DNA from: Chondrus crispus | Taxonomy: Eukaryota; Rhodophyta; Florideophyceae; Gigartinales; Gigartinaceae | Assembly (NCBI RefSeq): GCF_000350225.1 | Contig: NW_005178495.1 | Coordinates: 1-64,000 of the forward strand | Length of the DNA stretch: 64,000 nucleotides | Direction: 5' to 3' | Shown: positions 10,863 to 23,056 of the stretch, in pieces | How the letters are laid out: each line of letters starts with the position of its first letter | Numbering within the stretch: the stretch's first letter is position 1 | Program-made: the position numbers and the translations under genes | Notes under the pieces: model-generated | Seen by the model: only the letters and a program-made list of their open reading frames with translations | Databases searched by the model: none | Told to the model about the DNA's origin: nothing

Positions 10863-12780
10863 TGCTGCCAGAGACGCGGCCACATACCCAAGACACCCCC
10901 GCTCCTTGTGCGTATTCCACCCCCTCACGTGTCTTGCCTCAAGAGATAAGTCCCCGCGGGGCGGCTGCTACAAAAGTGAATGCCGAAGAAAAACACATCC
11001 TCGTCACCTATTCTTTCTAGTAAGTATTCTTGGCTGTGTCGCACCAATCCTCACTCAGCCGCGCCTTGACCATCTGTATCTTTCATTCCACTTTGGTATT
11101 GCTTTCGACCTAGCTGCATTCGGTCCCCGTTAATGTCTTTATGACATCTGCTTCTCTTCCAGCAAGACATACGACAGAAAATCGCACGTTGGACACGAGC
11201 CACGACGTTGCATCGCCCATTTCCTTCCCCCCCCCTACCGCCGCCTCCCGATGGACTGCGCTGGGATTATTCCAGCATTGAACGGACAACCCCCGATGAT
11301 TCTCGAAGTATCATCGATTGTGCGCCACACCACGCTACGCTCTCAGCAGTGGAAATCCCCGGTTGCAATCCGGGGATGCAATCCGTGGTTTCCATGCTGG
11401 GAAAGCACACCGGGGACCACTTCTGAAATTCAGTCTCCATTGCCACGCCTCGATCCTCGCCCGTGCCACGTCCGTTATAGGCTCGCTTCTTCCCAACAGC
11501 CACGTGTGTATGAAAGCTTACGGTGCAAAGCTGTCCAGTACCACGCCACAGAAGGCTCTTACATGTATCCACTGCAATGATCCTGTTTATCTCTACTCTC
11601 GCGATGCGGCAGCATAGCGGTACCAGGGCTGAGTACAGGCTGCAGATTAATGATGCCCGGATCAACACCGCGGCATTCTTCCGAAACCCTTGAGAGGGTT
11701 GGTGGTTGCAATGTGCAATGAGTCATTGGATCGTTGGCTGACGTCCCCACCCCGAAAAGCTACTATGGCGTCGGAACTGTCAATGAAGAAGATATCGATG
11801 GTCTACTGTCGAGAAAATGGGGCATGCTCCACTGGACAACCGCGATCGTAGCTCCTCGTAAAACAAAATTTCTCTTCTTCCGCCTTTTCTCCATAACATC
11901 TGTTCTATGCCACATTTTGCCCTTTGATTCAGTTGCGAAATACGAAGGCACAATCATCGCTGCATATTCCGCCATGTGCTGGGCAATGCGAAAGTTTTTT
12001 GCCTTGCGGATTGAATCCAAGGCAGCATGCCTCACGAACACTGAACCAAACTACCCGTTAAATTTTGTGCATCGCCATAGTCAGCATGTGATTTTCTTGA
12101 GAGCGCTCCTCTTGTGATGCATGACGAATGAGAGAATCTTTCCATCGCAACCCGACGTCGCCCTGCCAATCTTTGTAGTCAGATCCAGAAAGCTCTTTCC
12201 CAGATCCCTCCGTTCACATCTCAAACGAGAGGCCTGCCACTCGATTTCAACAGTGGCGACGACGAAGACACACTCAGTATCCGGAATCTGATTTCGGCCT
12301 ACTTTGAGTAGTACATACATACTGTGGACGCAGCGAAACAGACGGAAAGAATCGCGCCATCGCTTTTTGATAGCTAATGCAGCTCATGCGTCGCACACGG
12401 CGTGGTGAAGGGGTGCGCAGAGACTGCTGTGGGTGCGCAGCAGGGGAGGAAGAAAAGAAGGATACAGACAAAGAAGAATTAGAAGATGTCATCAACTCGG
12501 GAAAATCGCGAAATCCATCGCGAACAAAAGATAGAGGCAATCCAAAAGCTCACAGCCCAGAGTCATCCGACATCGGTAACGCTGTCGCGCGGGAGCGAAG
12601 CATCGACGGTGCGATGAAGGCGGGAGCAGTTTTGAGAAGAGTGCAGGCGGTTCACTTCTCACACGCACGCTCACTCACTCACGCGGCGTGGCGCGTATGC
12701 CCGATTATTCGTCGGGGAAGAGGTGATCCTGGTGCAGACGATTGCGAGCGGGGAACAGAACAGATAGTAAGTAGCAGCAT
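10863..12780. other. No recognisable gene
   Basis: Short frames on both strands. The minus-strand frames at 11,763-12,041 and 12,081-12,320 have balanced composition and could be remnants of one gene, but I recognise no family. No RNA gene is seen. Confidence 0.45.
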
Positions 12781-12904
12781 GTTGCGGAGATGGGGAGGGG
12801 GTTGAACTGGAAGGGGAAGGGACGGTGGGAAGAAAAGATGGAAGAAGGGACGACGGTGATGATGTGTGATGATGACAGGACGGGGACGGGCGGCGGCGGT
12901 GGTA
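12781..12904. repeat. G-rich island next to SINE-like copy 1
   Basis: The plus strand is a G/A-rich run with clusters such as GGGGAGGGGG and GGGACGGGGACGGG, followed by an A-rich stretch. A much larger G-rich island occupies the same position beside the second SINE-like copy at 24.4-24.87 kb. Confidence 0.6.
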
Positions 12905-13310
12905 CTGTAGACCCAAAAAAATAAAAAAAACAGAAATTGAGGATTGAAACGGAAAGCGGACCACACCGTACCGGCTTGTTTTCGACCTTTTCGCAATGGT
13001 GTAAACTGCGCATCAAACGTTGCTTCCAGTTGATCTTACAGTAGAAATTCGAAAATTTCGTAACGCCGTCAGAAACTATGACAAAACAACATCTGCGCAC
13101 TTTACAGAAGAAAAGCTTACTCTAAGCCACACCGTCTTACGTGGCATTTCGCTCAGTCAGTCAACTTGCTGCTTACAGAGCCCCCACCAGGAATCGAACT
13201 CGGACATGCTGACACTCAGAGACTGACTCGGACAACTGGGACACTGGGACCGAAAAAATGCTGTTTTGGTTGGATCTGAAAATTTACATCTCTCGGTGGG
13301 TATTTAATAT
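12905..13310 (-). repeat. tRNA-headed SINE-like repeat, copy 1
   Basis: About 400 bp are shared with 24,874-25,325 at high identity. On the minus strand the unit begins near 13,251 with an A-box-like TGTCCCAGTTGT and, about 40 bases on, a B-box-like GAGTTCGATTCC, the internal Pol III promoter of a tRNA. The body then runs to a T-rich end at 12,905 on the minus strand. This is the structure of a tRNA-derived SINE. The last 60 bases before the minisatellite are also shared between copies, so the true outer edge is uncertain. Confidence 0.65.
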
Positions 13311-13317
13311 AGACGAT

Positions 13318-13903
13318 TAGCCAACCTAATCCACCTAAACCACCAAAACCCAATCTCAACCTAAACCACCTAAACCACCTAAACCACCTAAACCCACGGT
13401 CAACCTAAACCTGATAATCCACTTACCCGTGCTACACTTGCTAAACCTGCTAAACCCAATCCCAACCTAAACCCCTAAACCACCTACACCCAATCGCAAC
13501 CTAAACCTCCTAAACCACCTAAACCTGCTACACCTGCAAAACCACCTAAACCTAATCTCAACCTAAACCTGCTAACCCTCCTCAACCTGGTACACATGCT
13601 AATTCACATAAACCGTTAAACCTCGTACATCGTTAAACCGGTCCACCTCGTAAACCATTCCACTACCTAAACCCGGTATTCCACCTAAACCACCAAATCC
13701 ACCTAAACCACCTAATCCACCTAAACCACCTAAACCACCTAATCCAAATAATCCACCTAACCCACATAATCCACCTAACCCACATAATCCTTCTAATCCA
13801 CCTAACCCACAATACCCTCCTAACCCACCGAACCCACCAAACCCACTTAACCCACCTAACCCACAATACCCTCCTAACCCACCTACCTTCCTAACCCCCT
13901 AAA
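13318..13903. repeat. CCTAAACCA-type minisatellite
   Basis: A long array with a roughly 9-bp period, CTAAACCAC and variants (CTAATCCAC, CTAACCCAC, CTAAACCTG). It is irregular throughout and all in one strand sense. It resembles degenerate plant-type telomere repeats but lacks a constant unit, so I class it as a minisatellite. Confidence 0.9.
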
Positions 13904-14050
13904 TTCCTAATATATAATATATACGCCCTACTCCCCTAAATTCCTAATATATAATATATACGCCCTACTCCCATCTATATATTATATAAGCGAATATCCA
14001 CCTAATCCTCCTAATCCTCGTAATCCCATCTATATATTATATACGAATGC
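13904..14050. repeat. AT palindromes: ATATATAATATATAC units
   Basis: A 34-bp unit (TAATATATAATATATACGCC plus CTACTCC) is repeated twice in tandem, then CATCTATATATTATATAAGC and a second CATCTATATATTATATACG. The same CATCTATATATTATATAAGCG occurs at about 25,885, marking the same composite block. Confidence 0.85.
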
Positions 14051-16060
14051 CATTTGTTTGAAATTGCGTTAATTAATTAATTTTTGCAATTACATTTTAA
14101 TATTTGAAATTAAATTAATGTTTCCAAATATGTTTTTTTAAATGGGGCTGGGGATGAAGTAGTGTGGTGCTGTGTGCTGTAGTCGTTTAACGTACACTGT
14201 CATTTTGCCTTCGCTTCTCACAGATACCTCGAATTTGTGGACAAGAGATTTCCTGCCGAATTCGATGGAAGAAGTAGGAAATGATTTGGGTACTTGTTAG
14301 TTCCAGAACTTTGCATACCTATCAATGCGGATAAATGGGTTTTTGGTAGCCTTAAATCATTTGTTAACGTTGTAATCCGACACTCAGTCATACAGGGGAT
14401 AGTGAGAAGGTGCTCAGTTGACGTGTTTTCTTAAACTTTATTAATATTGGCAAATGAGAGGGCATGACACGTAGTGTACGTTATGCGAGCAAAACCGCAA
14501 CTTGGATACTCTAAGAAAGAAGCTATTCATGTTCCGTACTAGCATTCTCAAAGTGATGCAGAAGTGCTATGACTTATTCAGGATTGAACTTGTAAAAGAC
14601 GGATGCAAACCGCGTGATGTCCAAAAATCTTATTCAGAGACATATCGAAATGGAAGAGCAACGATGACAGAGAGAGGCGTCAGAAGACGACAGCAGTGCG
14701 AGGAAATGGGCCTTAAGAGGTCCATTTCTCGGGGCAAGGATGTTTTGCATATTTAATGTTTACTAGATTCCTATCTATAACCACAACCAGTCCAAGTATT
14801 GATGAGAATGTCGTGATGGAGGTATGGTGCTGGCTGTCTTTTTCATGCACTCGTACATGTACGTGGCGTACTTCGTACGAAAAACCTTGCAGGCTTTAAA
14901 AATAGAATTTAAATTTGCGCACCTCTCGTGATATCATGACATTTTGTAGCTCAACGGCACCATTGGTAATTTAGTTAAATGTTATTCTCATTAAGATGCG
15001 GCGGACCGACATTTGTTCAGCTTTCTATGTGGAGCTGCAGTTATGTATGTTTGGCAGAGCGGAATGCTTTCCTGCATGTGAATTTTGTGTCACTGGAAAT
15101 TCGTCGAGTATTCGAGTCCCTGGAGTCATTGTTCGTATATTATTTGAGACATTTTTTCATGTATACATTATCGATACATTATAATTACATATTATTGCTA
15201 TTATTAATGTTTTTATTTCAAATAATTTCTTTACAAACCATGACGCAATGATCTGCAGAGTATTCCGTAATATTCAAGTTTCTACCCCGCCAGTTTCTAC
15301 AGTGTTGAGGATTTGAATTAAAAATACAATATGAAGAAAAAAAGCCCCAGGAGCATGATCATCTTGCAGCCGTACCGCCATTGGCACTTTGCTTGTCGTG
15401 CCCTTAGCTGATACAAAACGAATCAATGTTTTTAGTTTAAATTTGTCGTGAAACACGAGGGTTGATACACTGTACTGTGCCTCAATTTGCGTTACAAAAC
15501 GTGACCATGACGTCATGCTCCGCAGTGTGCTGAGCATGACGTAATAATCCTCTCTACACAGTGATCATGTTTTGAGCTAAATTATAATATGAAACCATAG
15601 CAAACAATGCGTGTGTACTGTACGTCTTCTTCAAAATATCTTCATGCTTGGGTGTGTCCAACGATGTTGTGATCGCAGCCGACACGCTGGCACCGGCCTG
15701 ATTTCTGAGTCGAAGATGCTCAATCGTTCGACTTCAAGGGGATCTGATCATGCATTCGTTTCCACTCATACAATTGTAGTAGCACAGCGTAAGCGTCCAG
15801 TGTGGTTTTCATTACGCAAGAGCACATTCAATAATTCGAACCGCTTTCGTAGAGCATCACGTCGCGTTTCGGCGCACGTCACATGCTCGGTGCAGTCCTC
15901 TGACCATGACGGACTTGGTACGGAGGGTGGGATCCATTTGAACAAGGACTCGTCAAGGAAATACTTTGCGACGTATGAGTCCTGGCGCAACCCTACTTGG
16001 CTGCCTTGTCGTGACTTCAATGATCGTCAGACCTCATCACAGGGTCCCTCAAATAACTCT
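14051..16060. other. AT-rich stretch without recognisable gene
   Basis: Base composition drops sharply to AT-rich between about 14,050 and 15,260, unlike the flanks. Frames at 14,502-14,756 and 15,611-16,078 are not recognisable. It could be old non-coding or organelle-like DNA, but I cannot identify a source. No RNA gene is supported. Confidence 0.5.
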
Positions 16061-16067
16061 CAGCCTT

Positions 16068-16500
16068 TTAGAGTATGACGAGTGTGAGCAGGGGGCGATA
16101 CACAAAGGCAACGATGACGCCAAGGACAAACATGGACGTAAATTGAATTGCACTGGTAACTTTATCTCCAATTCCCGCCTGGATCAAATTGACATCACCC
16201 GCTACTCGTGCGGTAAGCTCTCCACCATCGTTCTGATCGACCCAGGTGTAATCTTGAGACATTAGACTTTCAAAAAACTTCCTTCTCAGTCTCGCACAAA
16301 CGCGATGTGCTACCATGAGTTGCAACCTGACCTGAAAGAGGGACGTGACAAAAGCGATGCCACCAATGATAAGAAACCATTTTGCGAGACTGCCAACCTC
16401 GTCATGGTTCTTTTGGGTTCGATTCTCTGAACCCGATTCGTCTTTTTTGGTGCGTTTCAAAGAGAAACGTTCAATAGCAATCTCTCCGTAGTAGCTCGAC
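16068..16500 (-). pseudogene. ABCB-type ABC transporter fragment (transmembrane domain 1)
   Basis: ABCB/MDR transporters pump hydrophobic compounds using two membrane domains and two ATPase domains. This piece encodes only part of the first membrane domain. It has a charged linker, a hydrophobic helix (WFLIIGGIAFVTSLFQ), the RRKFFESLMSQDYTWVDQND segment and GELTARVAGDVNLIQAGIGD, which are the typical coupling-helix and intracellular-loop motifs, then a further helix. The frame stops right after LLTLVIL, where the family continues for hundreds of residues, and no Walker motifs follow within the window. It is a gene fragment, or one exon of a gene whose other exons I cannot see. Confidence 0.72.
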
Positions 16501-17168
16501 TACACGAATATTAGCGACGCGCAGGAAGGCAGGACCGTGAAATTGGCGAAGGTGATATGGTAGAGGGAAAAGGTTGTCGGGATGGGACCTGGCCTTACCA
16601 ATGAGGAGATGGAGTTCATGGGGATGTAGTACGACCTCGGAATATTATCCAGGAGGTGTAGACAACGTGAAGGTTTGCGATGTTTCTGCGGTGAATAATA
16701 GGAAGTCGGGTGTTATGAGAGACCGTCCGAGACTGGGGCTTGATTCTCTCTATCTCTGTGTCCTCGGTCAGAGTTTGGAACGAATGATTCACCATTTGTG
16801 GTCCCCTAGACGGACAGACGGACTGGAATCTCGAGAGTAGGGTGTGTATTTTTCTCCGCATAAAACTTGTTGGCTTTCGTGTGGTACTGTAGTCGCATTT
16901 ACGATTTGAAAAGCTTCTTTACCTCCGCCAAAGCGATGCAATGTGTAGTCGTAGTATTTCATCAGTTACGGATCGCGACCCAGCATGTGTTGCATTTGTT
17001 GTCTCTTTCCTAATTCCAGTTGACCGCAGTGCACAGCTGGACCTAATGGACACTACAGTATTTATTTCTAAATGCGAGCTGTAGCTTCCAATTTTAATTA
17101 TAAAGTACTGTAGCGTCTCCCAAGAAATGCTGCACACTGCTCCGATTTGTTAGGGAAGCGGGCATAGG
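16501..17168. other. No recognisable gene
   Basis: Short frames only, between the ABC transporter fragment and the 3' end of the EST1/SMG7-like gene. No repeats or RNA genes are seen. Confidence 0.5.
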
Positions 17169-19390
17169 TCACGGCACGAGAGATGCCGTGGAAGTACCCG
17201 AAACGCGCTGCCTTTTCCTCACCTGCGCACCGAGTCCGCCCGGGGTAATCGTTTCGTGAATGTCATCTTCTAGCTCAGCAATGGATGCTCTCGGCGGTCC
17301 CAGTGATGGATGCGGTTCGCCTTCTTGGGCAGTGCCGCCGGCTTCCTCTTCGGCCTGCTCGCAATTCGATTCCTCTGATAGTCTCCGAATATGCCCGCCC
17401 CCTGCCTCCTTCTTCTTCTTCTTCTTCAAGTCCTTGACGAGCATCTGAATCCGACATTTTCGGATCGTCATACACACCAAGTGGCATGCGGCAGGACGGT
17501 CGAGCCGTACAGCACTGTCTGGACTCATGACTTCCTTCGCTGCAAGAAGACTAAATTCCTCTAAATGCAGCTGCGCAGTCATGGCTACAAGTGATTCATT
17601 CGATTGATCACACATCGACTTGACAGCTGGCATGATGATCCCTTCTTCCGTCTTTTCAAGAATGAATGCCAGAGGTACCTCATGACACGCTGTTTGGTGG
17701 AACATGTCCTGATCCTGACACGGTAGAAAATGGCAGAACGTCAAGTCTTCGGGCATAGCAGGGATGCGTCCCCCATGCCCACCGCGGATTTTATTCTCAA
17801 TGTGGTTGGCGAGAGGGCCGGTGCACGTCAGCTTTTCGATATTCTCAAATGCCACGCTCACATCTTGCAGGGCCTTAAGCGTTCGATCTGGAGGCTTCAT
17901 TTTTAATGCAGGAGAGGGAGCAGCACGCGAGTTAGACCAGTACTGCGCTAAAACGCTGATGGCTCCGAGGGAGCGTGCAGTTGCATCAATGTTCACGTGT
18001 TCTGTGAACATTTCATACCCCAGGGCCACATCCTTGTCACGGTCCGCAATATTTGAGTTTCCTAGGCGCCGTTTTTTTGCATAGTTCTTCGACGATTCTT
18101 CTTGCGCTTCTGCATCGCAGTGTACACCGCATGCAGTGTCTGTGAGTATTTCACGCATGCCATGTGAAGGAAGCGGCCGACAAGAAAGTCTGCGAGATCC
18201 CATTGCGGAAGCAGTTTTTCTCCGGCACTGCCCTTTGCGCTGCATCTGTGGTGCACAAACATAATAGCACCGACGACGTTCCTCATTTCCTCGGCGGATA
18301 CACTCCGCTTCTGCTGCATGAAGGATTCAGCGGATTCCCAAAGGAGCATTCGTCGCACAGAGTCTGTCCCCATTTTTAAATCGTTTCCGAGAAGAGTCCA
18401 CAAGGTTTTGATGAGGAGAGCAAAGAAGCGTTGCTTTTCTAGCTCTAGCACAGGGCGGCGTCGGTCGGGAGTTTCAACCAAGTAATGACACGAGAGCCCC
18501 TGCACAAACTGGTTCACCACAGTAGCTTCCTTATGCATGACGCATACTTTTCTGTTAGCAAGAAAGACACAGTAATGAAAGAAAGGGCGAATAGCTTGAT
18601 TTCCGGTGCACAACATGGCAAGATTCATAGCTAATCTGAAATGAGCCTCAGGATCACTTGGGCTGAAAACCTGGAGCATCTGGGCGGCATTTTTTGCGGT
18701 GTCATGATCCATCGTATACCGCCAGCAGTCTGACAGATACATGAGCATACGATTCAGGGCGGCACGTATCCTTTGATGATGATTGCGCTTGCCAACACTC
18801 TGCATCGCGTTTTCCGCGAGCATATCCGCAATTTCGAGAAACGCGGCTATGGGTGCTTTCAGCATGGTAATGATAGCTTTCTTTACCCAAGCGGTATGCT
18901 CATGAGGCACAGAGCGTTTGTTGAGTACCTGGCGTAGACGAGTGACGTGCCTCGCAGCGGCGAGGGGGAACATCTGCTCGATCTCGTAGGCGAGGTCACG
19001 AGACGGGGCCTGACGCGCCGTTTTGCAGCGCTGAAAGTAGTCGGAGATCGGGTGGCCGGCGACAGCGAGACGTATAACGGCGAGCTCGGAGTCTAGGTAT
19101 ATAGATTGCAGAGGGCGAAACGCCTTCCAGTCGGCTTCTGCATTGCGAGCGGAGAAGGAGGTGGAGCCGGCGATGGCGCCGCACGGGGTTGTGGGAAGCC
19201 TGCCGCGACTCGCACGTCGGTGGGAGACAGCAGCTTCCATGTCAGGGATAGAGGGTTTTTTTGGTGCAGCTTCCATGTCAGGGATGGAGGGTTTTTTTGG
19301 TGCGGGGAAGATCGGCAATCGCGCCGATAGGGATTCAACCCATGGGAATGCTGGAGTGGCGGCGCGTTGGGTGAAGACGTGGCGTCCCAA
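17169..19390 (-). CDS. EST1/SMG7-like protein (telomerase-associated / nonsense-mediated decay family)
   Basis: SMG5/6/7 and EST1 proteins bind phosphorylated UPF1 in nonsense-mediated decay or telomerase RNA at telomeres, through a 14-3-3-like plus helical domain. The upstream frame (19,390-18,062) shows the family core at residues about 215-300: SDCWRYTMDH, then FSPSDPEAHFRLAMNLAML, then IRPFFHYCVFLANRK, the equivalent of the usual VYHYCRSLA. The downstream frame (read from about 18,080 to 17,169) holds AMPEDLTFCHFLPCQDQ, matching the conserved LPEDxxLxGFxPL, followed by a Lys- and Glu-rich tail. The frames exchange exactly at a seven-base T-run (18,072-18,078), so a single-base indel or sequencing error separates them; together they would give about 740 residues. 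The N-terminus carries a 12-residue tandem duplication (PKKPSIPDMEAA). The family call is from motifs; which branch it belongs to is unsettled. Confidence 0.62.
19230..19302. repeat. 36-bp tandem duplication inside the EST1/SMG7-like gene
   Basis: CAGCTTCCATGTCAGGGAT followed by AGAGGG or GGAGGG, a T7 run and GGTG occurs twice in a row. It is in frame and gives two copies of PKKPSIPDMEAA near the N-terminus, so it changes length without breaking the gene. Confidence 0.9.
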
Positions 19391-20612
19391 TGATGCAGGA
19401 GACGGAGATGGAGGGGTGATACACTGTGCGTTTGCAGTAAGTGACTATTTTCGTTCATACAGCATTCGGTGTAAGGTTTTTTAATTCAAGTACAGTCTTA
19501 TGACAATGCAGGTCGTGCAGGGTTTCCACTCCTTTTCTTCACGCTCTTTTCATTGCAGTGCCCATTCACAGTCGTAAACGCCAGTGCGAACGCCAAAGAA
19601 CGTCCCTTGCGCTGACATCCCTCTACGTTGTCTGAGAGTGCGCTCTTTGCATACGGGTAAAGCCCCCTCCCCCCCCCTCTGCGAAGGAGTGCCTTCTCTA
19701 TGATATTGTTTCGTCGTTGTCCCCTTTAGTCAAGCGTTCAATCATTCACTCGTCGTTTATGATCCAGCAAGTTGCTTGATCATAAACGATGGGTGACATT
19801 TGTTCTCGTTAGACCACGAGTAAATACACGTACCCTGTAGCTGCTCGCACTCCTTTCGCGGCGCCAGCTCTATCCTCAATCGCGCTACTCGCCAGTCATT
19901 TCCTGTCTGCTCGACCTCATCCGACCTCAACCCATCCGATTTGACGGAAAACAACCCCCACTCCGCGAAAGAGTACCTTTTTCATAATAATGTTTTGTCG
20001 TTGTCCCCTTTACAGTACTCAAGCGATGCTTGATCATAAGCGATGGGTGAAATTTGTTCACCCATCGCCACACAGTATCGCATTTTGTCTGTGTGTAACG
20101 GTTAATGGAATACGGTTTCTGATGATCTGGTGGCGCTACACGGCTGGGAATGGGAGTAGTGTACCGTCGGGTAAAGACAGATCATACGGATCACGTACTA
20201 ATGTTACGGTGGCCAGCTCGTGCGGCCACGACGATGAGCGATCAAATTTTACAAGCGTGGCATCTGCTGGCTCCATCGCGGCAACAAGTCGCGTGCTGCT
20301 TTATTTTCTCACTACAAGTAGTGTATCTGTAGCATGACGGTGGCTGGGTGACTTCTGAGACTGCTGTGGGTGCACAATCCCACTGCTTTCAAAAATGCCC
20401 GCCCTTTTCCCTGGCGACCCCGACCAGCTCTGCGGCTTTTCACTGCATTAATCCCGCGTGTACTCTATATGCCCTACCACTTGCAGCCCCTTATTTTTTG
20501 TACTTTAACGCCGTTCCTCCACCACCACCACCCCCCCCTCACACCCCCTGATCCACTTTCTGGCCCGTCTCCACACCAACTTTTTTCCCATCATCCCGCA
20601 CATTACTTGAAC
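19391..20612. other. Intergenic region with two diverged direct repeats and palindromes
   Basis: No gene is recognised. The segments 19,690-19,806 and 19,970-20,062 share TCGTTGTCCCCTTTA, CTTGATCATAA and CGATGGGTGA followed by ATTTGTTC. The first contains an inverted repeat (TCGTTTATGATC with GATCATAAACGA); the second ends in GATGGGTGAAATTTGTTCAC, a short palindrome. The last 80 bases before 20,613 are pyrimidine-rich and may be the leader of recombinase 2. Confidence 0.6.
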
Positions 20613-22615
20613 ATGGGTCGCAAAAGAGAGGCTGCCAATGGATCGGAAAGTGCCCAGCTCACATCCGAAGGGAAAAAGCTTCGCAAAAAAAACAAAAAGG
20701 CAAAAAAAGCCACAAACAAAAACCGTGTGGAACGCACGGCAGAGGACGTTACACCCCACGCACAGAGCTCCTGTCAACCGGACCTGTGTTCTCCAGTCAC
20801 ACCTCTCCAGCCAGAAGCCCTGCGTCACAGTGCAGCCACCATTCCCCCCCTCCCTTATTTGCGGACGACAGCCCCGTGTGTTCCGAAAATGACGATGACA
20901 ACACGCAGAAAGGCCCCCTCCGGTTCAAAACGGCACGAATTGACATAGAGGCGGTTCAGAAGCAACATTCAGATGTCTTGGCCGCAAGAGTCTCGCGCGT
21001 GCGTCCTCAAATGCGACCGGTCGGTGTCAGTGGAGGCCGCAATCGCCGTAGAAAGGGCGCACCCATGTCAGGAACAATTGGAGCTTTAGATTTGTCAACT
21101 GAAGATGCCTGGGCTTGCACTCTCCACAGCCTGGTACGGTGTGATCCGAATTTCTTCTCATCGCAGGAAGCCACCCTCCAGACACAGACAGTAGTTGGAC
21201 AAGGTCGTCCCGCCTACAAATCAGTGCCAGTCTCTGAAAAAAATAATGACGACCTCGCTGAAATATTCCATTTGGAGTATGAGCCAAAAATTGCAGGAGG
21301 CGGTAAGAATGGTTCCTGGAAGCAAGTGTGGATGGCGGCAGGGCAGTTGCTGCGCTTGGCCGTCATGTGTCAAAAGGTTGAGGTTGAATCGATGTGGGAG
21401 TCCGGCGTGCTCTTCACGACTATTTGCGACCGGAGCACAGTAGAACTACTAGTTTCGCACTACCGCATTCGTACTGTATGTACAACTGTCATGACGAAAG
21501 TTTTCTGCCTGAAGAAAGTGGCGGAGCACGCAAAAATTTACTTTGAGGGGAGGGACGCAATCTTGGGAGCTGATGCTGAACGTTCGCGGATACATCTCCG
21601 CGCGATATACAACGTGCAAAAGGCATTGGGACGCCAAAGGACGACAGATCGCCAAGTGATTGATGACAGAGTAGAGCGCGCCGCTTTATTTTTGCCCGAC
21701 GACTTTCGGAGATGTAAGCAAAGAATTCGAAAGTCCCTGGACGATATCATGACGTCATTCGACGATTTCCGGGCGGATGTAGGTGAGGATTCCGCCACAG
21801 AGACAATGTTTGCAGATGGCCGCCTCAAAAACAAATGGTGCATTAACATTATCAACGTTTTGGTCCTGACCGGCGGTGGACAGCGTCCGCAAGTATATAC
21901 CCAACTGCAGGTTCCCTCAGACAGCGACCTGGTTGACATGTCGGAGATGGCGAGAGTTAAAGGGTTTCTGGAATTGCGCACTGTGCGGGAGAAGACTCGC
22001 CGCAGCCTGGCGATGCCCTATGTTCTTTTTCCTGGGTACATATTGCCGTATATTAAGTTTCACTGTGCTGTTGTCCGTCCTCAAATTTTGAAGGCCGCAT
22101 GCCTTGACGAGAGCGACATGTCGAACAAACCCCTCATTGTCCATTCGGAGAGTGGTGTCGAGTTGCGTTCTCCCCAAATTACCAAGACATTCAAGCGGTT
22201 TTTGAGTGTCTCTGAGCCTACGTTGGTGGATTGCACTGTTATGACCCTGCGAAGTAGCTATGGCACCATGATGATGAAGTCGTTTCGCGAAAAGAAAATC
22301 TTTCCAACTCTCACCGAAGCTGCTTTCCTCGACATTATGGCGCAGCAAATGAACACCAGCGCCGAACAGTTGCGATCGACTTACGTCGGTATTGACCATA
22401 CCGATTACGTGGAAACGGCAAGGAGTCTAGTCCGCGCACTTGCCGTAGCCACTGGTGCTGCCGACGTGGAGGATCACGCGAAAGGGGAGATGACCATGAC
22501 ATCTCCGGTTTTTTTGCGTAGCATTCCCCAAAAAAAATACTGCACACGAACGGTGTGTGCAGCTCGCCAGCGCGGACAACGAGGTAGGTTGGATGGTGAG
22601 CTGGAAATAAAGTAA
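20613..22615 (+). CDS. Tyrosine-recombinase-like protein, copy 2
   Basis: Homologue of the protein at 2,870-4,765, roughly 60% identical by eye across the globular part. The start at 20,613 (MGRKREAANGSESAQ) opens the same Lys-rich tail as copy 1. The main frame begins upstream of TARIDIEAVQKQH and runs to 22,615. The N-terminal frame and the main frame meet at a seven-C run (20,844-20,850), consistent with a one-base indel. The recombinase motifs are all present: TGGGQRPQVYTQ with Arg at 21,884, VREKTRRSLAMPY, LRSSYGTMMM and MNTSAEQLRSTY with the candidate nucleophile codon at 22,382. The HxxR histidine is Met, as in copy 1. Many aligned codons differ only at silent positions, so both copies have been held by selection on protein sequence. 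An AATAAA sits across the stop codon and may be a poly(A) signal. No adjacent reverse transcriptase. Confidence 0.6.
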
Positions 22616-23056
22616 TCGTCGTAAGGTTTTAGGTCTACTAGGGCTTTGGCTTCGCTTGTTATATAGACATCCGGGAACAGTACCCGAAATACCGCAAGCC
22701 TGTGATTGGCATCGTGTACAATACAATGCCGTTCATGACACGCAACACATATGTTGTCCTCAGTTTCGTACAGTAGTGTAGAACGGTTTCTCAAATGACT
22801 TGCTACGCATTCTGCTCCGCTGTTTTCGTCCTACTGGACATGAGAATTTCCCACAACGTGTGCGCCTTCGCCTCCCTCGTCCTTTTCAGAACTCGGTTCT
22901 GCAAGACAGCGTAAAAAATTGACTGAAAACTGAGTGAGACAGACAGATATGAAAGTGCTGCAGCGGCGTCGTCGTCGTCTCCACGAGCAAAAAAAAGCGG
23001 GCAAACGCGCGAAGAGCAATCGCTTGATGGTTCGCTTGATAATCTCGATCTGGTTG
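22616..23056. other. Intergenic, no recognisable gene
   Basis: Short spacer between the 3' end of recombinase 2 and the 3' end of the MRE11-like gene, which converge. Small frames on the minus strand are not recognisable. Confidence 0.45.

Noticed and set aside
13180-13251. A free tRNA gene on the minus strand
   Set aside because: A-box and B-box fit, but no cloverleaf acceptor stem pairs up and the same head is joined to the same body at 25.2 kb, so it is a SINE-like head.
13318-13903. A true telomere repeat array
   Set aside because: The unit varies between CTAAACCAC, CTAATCCAC and others, and the array is internal, so it is a minisatellite.
16405-16430. tRNA B-box-like GGGTTCGATTCTC
   Set aside because: It lies in the ABC transporter linker and has no partnering A box.
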